NCBI RefSeq assembly: GCF_003574675.1
Contig: NZ_QOAZ01000031.1
Location: 1 to 40,431, forward strand
Source of the DNA: Azohydromonas sediminis
GTDB lineage: Bacteria; Pseudomonadota; Gammaproteobacteria; Burkholderiales; Burkholderiaceae_C
DNA: 40,431 nt
Reading direction: 5' to 3'
The notes under the pieces are model-generated. The model saw nothing but the letters and a program-made list of their open reading frames with translations, had not been told where the DNA came from and made no database searches. Position numbers and translations under genes: made by a program. Of this stretch, positions 39,678-40,431 are shown one piece after another; the first letter of the stretch is position 1, and each line of letters opens with the position of its first letter.

Positions 39678-39709
39678 ACAACGGCCTTGGCACTCGCCAA
39701 GGCCGTTGT
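39678..39709 (-). terminator. Perfect 14-bp hairpin after the GGDEF remnant
   Basis: ACAACGGCCTTGGC and GCCAAGGCCGTTGT pair perfectly around a 4-base ACTC loop. The hairpin begins at the stop codon of the degraded diguanylate cyclase gene on the minus strand. There is no long T-run on either side, but the position and stability point to a terminator. Confidence 0.6.
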
Positions 39710-40140
39710 CATTGGGCGAACTCGTCGGCCCGACGCAGGACGCCCTGCACGTCGCCGTGGGTGGCGCGCGCGACCGCGACCCCGACGCTGATCGTGGCCC
39801 GACGCCCGCGACGGTGTCGGCCTCGCGCGCCGTGGCGAGCAAACGCTGCGCGACCGGCGTCAGCAGCGCATCGCCGGCAAGGTGGCCGTGCCGGTCGTTG
39901 ACCTGCTTGACGTGGTCGATGTCGACCGCCAGCACCGAGAACGCAGCCCCGCCGCGTCGCGTGCGCGACCCGACTCGCACTGCAGGTCGGCGTCGAGCGC
40001 GCGGCGGTTGTGCAGCCCGGTCAGCGCATCGCGCAACGACATCGCCTGCAGGCGCTTGACCAACCGCACCATCAGCAGCGCGACGAGGGTGAAGTTGCAC
40101 ATCGCGGCCGCCGCGATGTCGATGAACACCCCCCGCGTCA
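39709..40140 (-). pseudogene. Diguanylate cyclase (GGDEF) pseudogene
   Basis: Pieces of a GGDEF protein are spread over three frames. A membrane-like helix followed by LRDALTGLHNRRALDADLQ is in one frame. After about 39,955 AFSVLAVDIDHVKQVNDRHG and HLAGDALLTPVAQRLL follow in another. Then a jump leads to ATISVGVAVARATHGDVQGV and LRRADEFAQ before the stop. The segment that should carry the GGDEF active site (between READTVAG and ATISVGV) is missing, so the gene is dead even apart from the frameshifts. Its N-terminal sensor part is also lost at the junction with the transposase leader at about 40,140. Confidence 0.8.
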
Positions 40141-40347
40141 GAATTGTTGTCACCCCGATAGAACTTGGTCTTCGTTGAGTTCCAGGTTCATGTAGATGGT
40201 GGTGGGAGGCTGTGGAGCTTGTGGGCGAAGGCCTGCGCGGTGGGCAACGCGACAGCGTTGTCCACGGCAAGCTGGCCGGTGCGCGCAGCGCATCGCCCAT
40301 AAATCCACAGCCTGCTTGGCCGCCGCATTTCGTAGGCCCGGGGACGA

Positions 40348-40431
40348 TGACAGAGAACGAGTTGGCTCGATACGGACAAGCATTCAAGGACCGCGCGGTA
40401 GCCAGGCTGCTGCCGCCGCACAGCGCCGCGC
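40348..40431 (+). mobile_element. Transposase OrfA-like start (cut by window edge)
   Basis: An ATG at 40348 with GGGGACG upstream opens a frame of 28 codons to the window end: MTENELARYGQAFKDRAVAR and then LLPPHSAA. The pattern YGxxFKxRAVARLLPP is what I recall for helix-turn-helix OrfA proteins of IS3-like elements in Burkholderiales. The 207 bases upstream (40,141-40,347) hold no other gene and are probably the element's left end, abutting the GGDEF remnant. Confidence 0.55.

Overview
The window is high-GC DNA with tightly packed, overlapping genes and betaproteobacterial-looking proteins (TRAP transporter, acid-sugar catabolism, IS256/IS3/IS110 remnants). It most likely comes from a Burkholderiales chromosome. 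It has three parts: a defence island (about 2.1-27.4 kb), an IS-scarred junction (27.4-28.4 kb), and a metabolic operon (28.5-39.4 kb). Broken mobile-element and GGDEF sequence lies at both edges.

Left edge (1-2.18 kb): the start of an IS256-type transposase, an ORF cut by that element, an unrecognised 226-aa gene with a good ribosome binding site, and about 900 bases without a convincing gene.

Defence island (2,184-24,570, all on the minus strand, most joints overlapping or only a few bases apart). Transcription appears to begin at a WYL-domain regulator. It then runs through a SNF2 helicase with a DUF3883 nuclease-like tail, a dynamin-like GTPase, a DUF1156 DNA methylase, a broken AAA ATPase, an MntA/HepT (nucleotidyltransferase/HEPN) pair, and a DUF499 ATPase with an N-terminal HEPN domain. 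Next come a chimeric unknown ORF and a free-standing RecB-family nuclease domain, and last a complete type I Wadjet operon (jetA-jetB-jetC-jetD). The first block resembles known helicase-methylase-ATPase anti-phage loci, but the GTPase and the embedded toxin-antitoxin pair make the layout unusual. Divergent from the regulator are an HNH-like gene and a VWA-domain gene. The intergenic region between them and the regulator holds two copies of the same inverted repeat, a probable operator pair.

The DUF1156 gene carries two related palindromic insertions built from TAGGACT-like heptamers. Both are read in the same frame and both keep the gene open.

Metabolic operon (39,434 down to 28,473, minus strand): a FadR-type GntR regulator, LtnD, OtnK, OtnC, OtnI and DenD (four-carbon acid-sugar catabolism to dihydroxyacetone phosphate), a DctP-DctQ-DctM TRAP transporter, an aldehyde dehydrogenase and a short-chain dehydrogenase. 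DctM ends in an unusual tail of six 11-residue repeats. Right edge (39.7-40.4 kb): a diguanylate cyclase pseudogene that has lost its GGDEF motif, and the start of a transposase. No rRNA, tRNA or CRISPR array was found.
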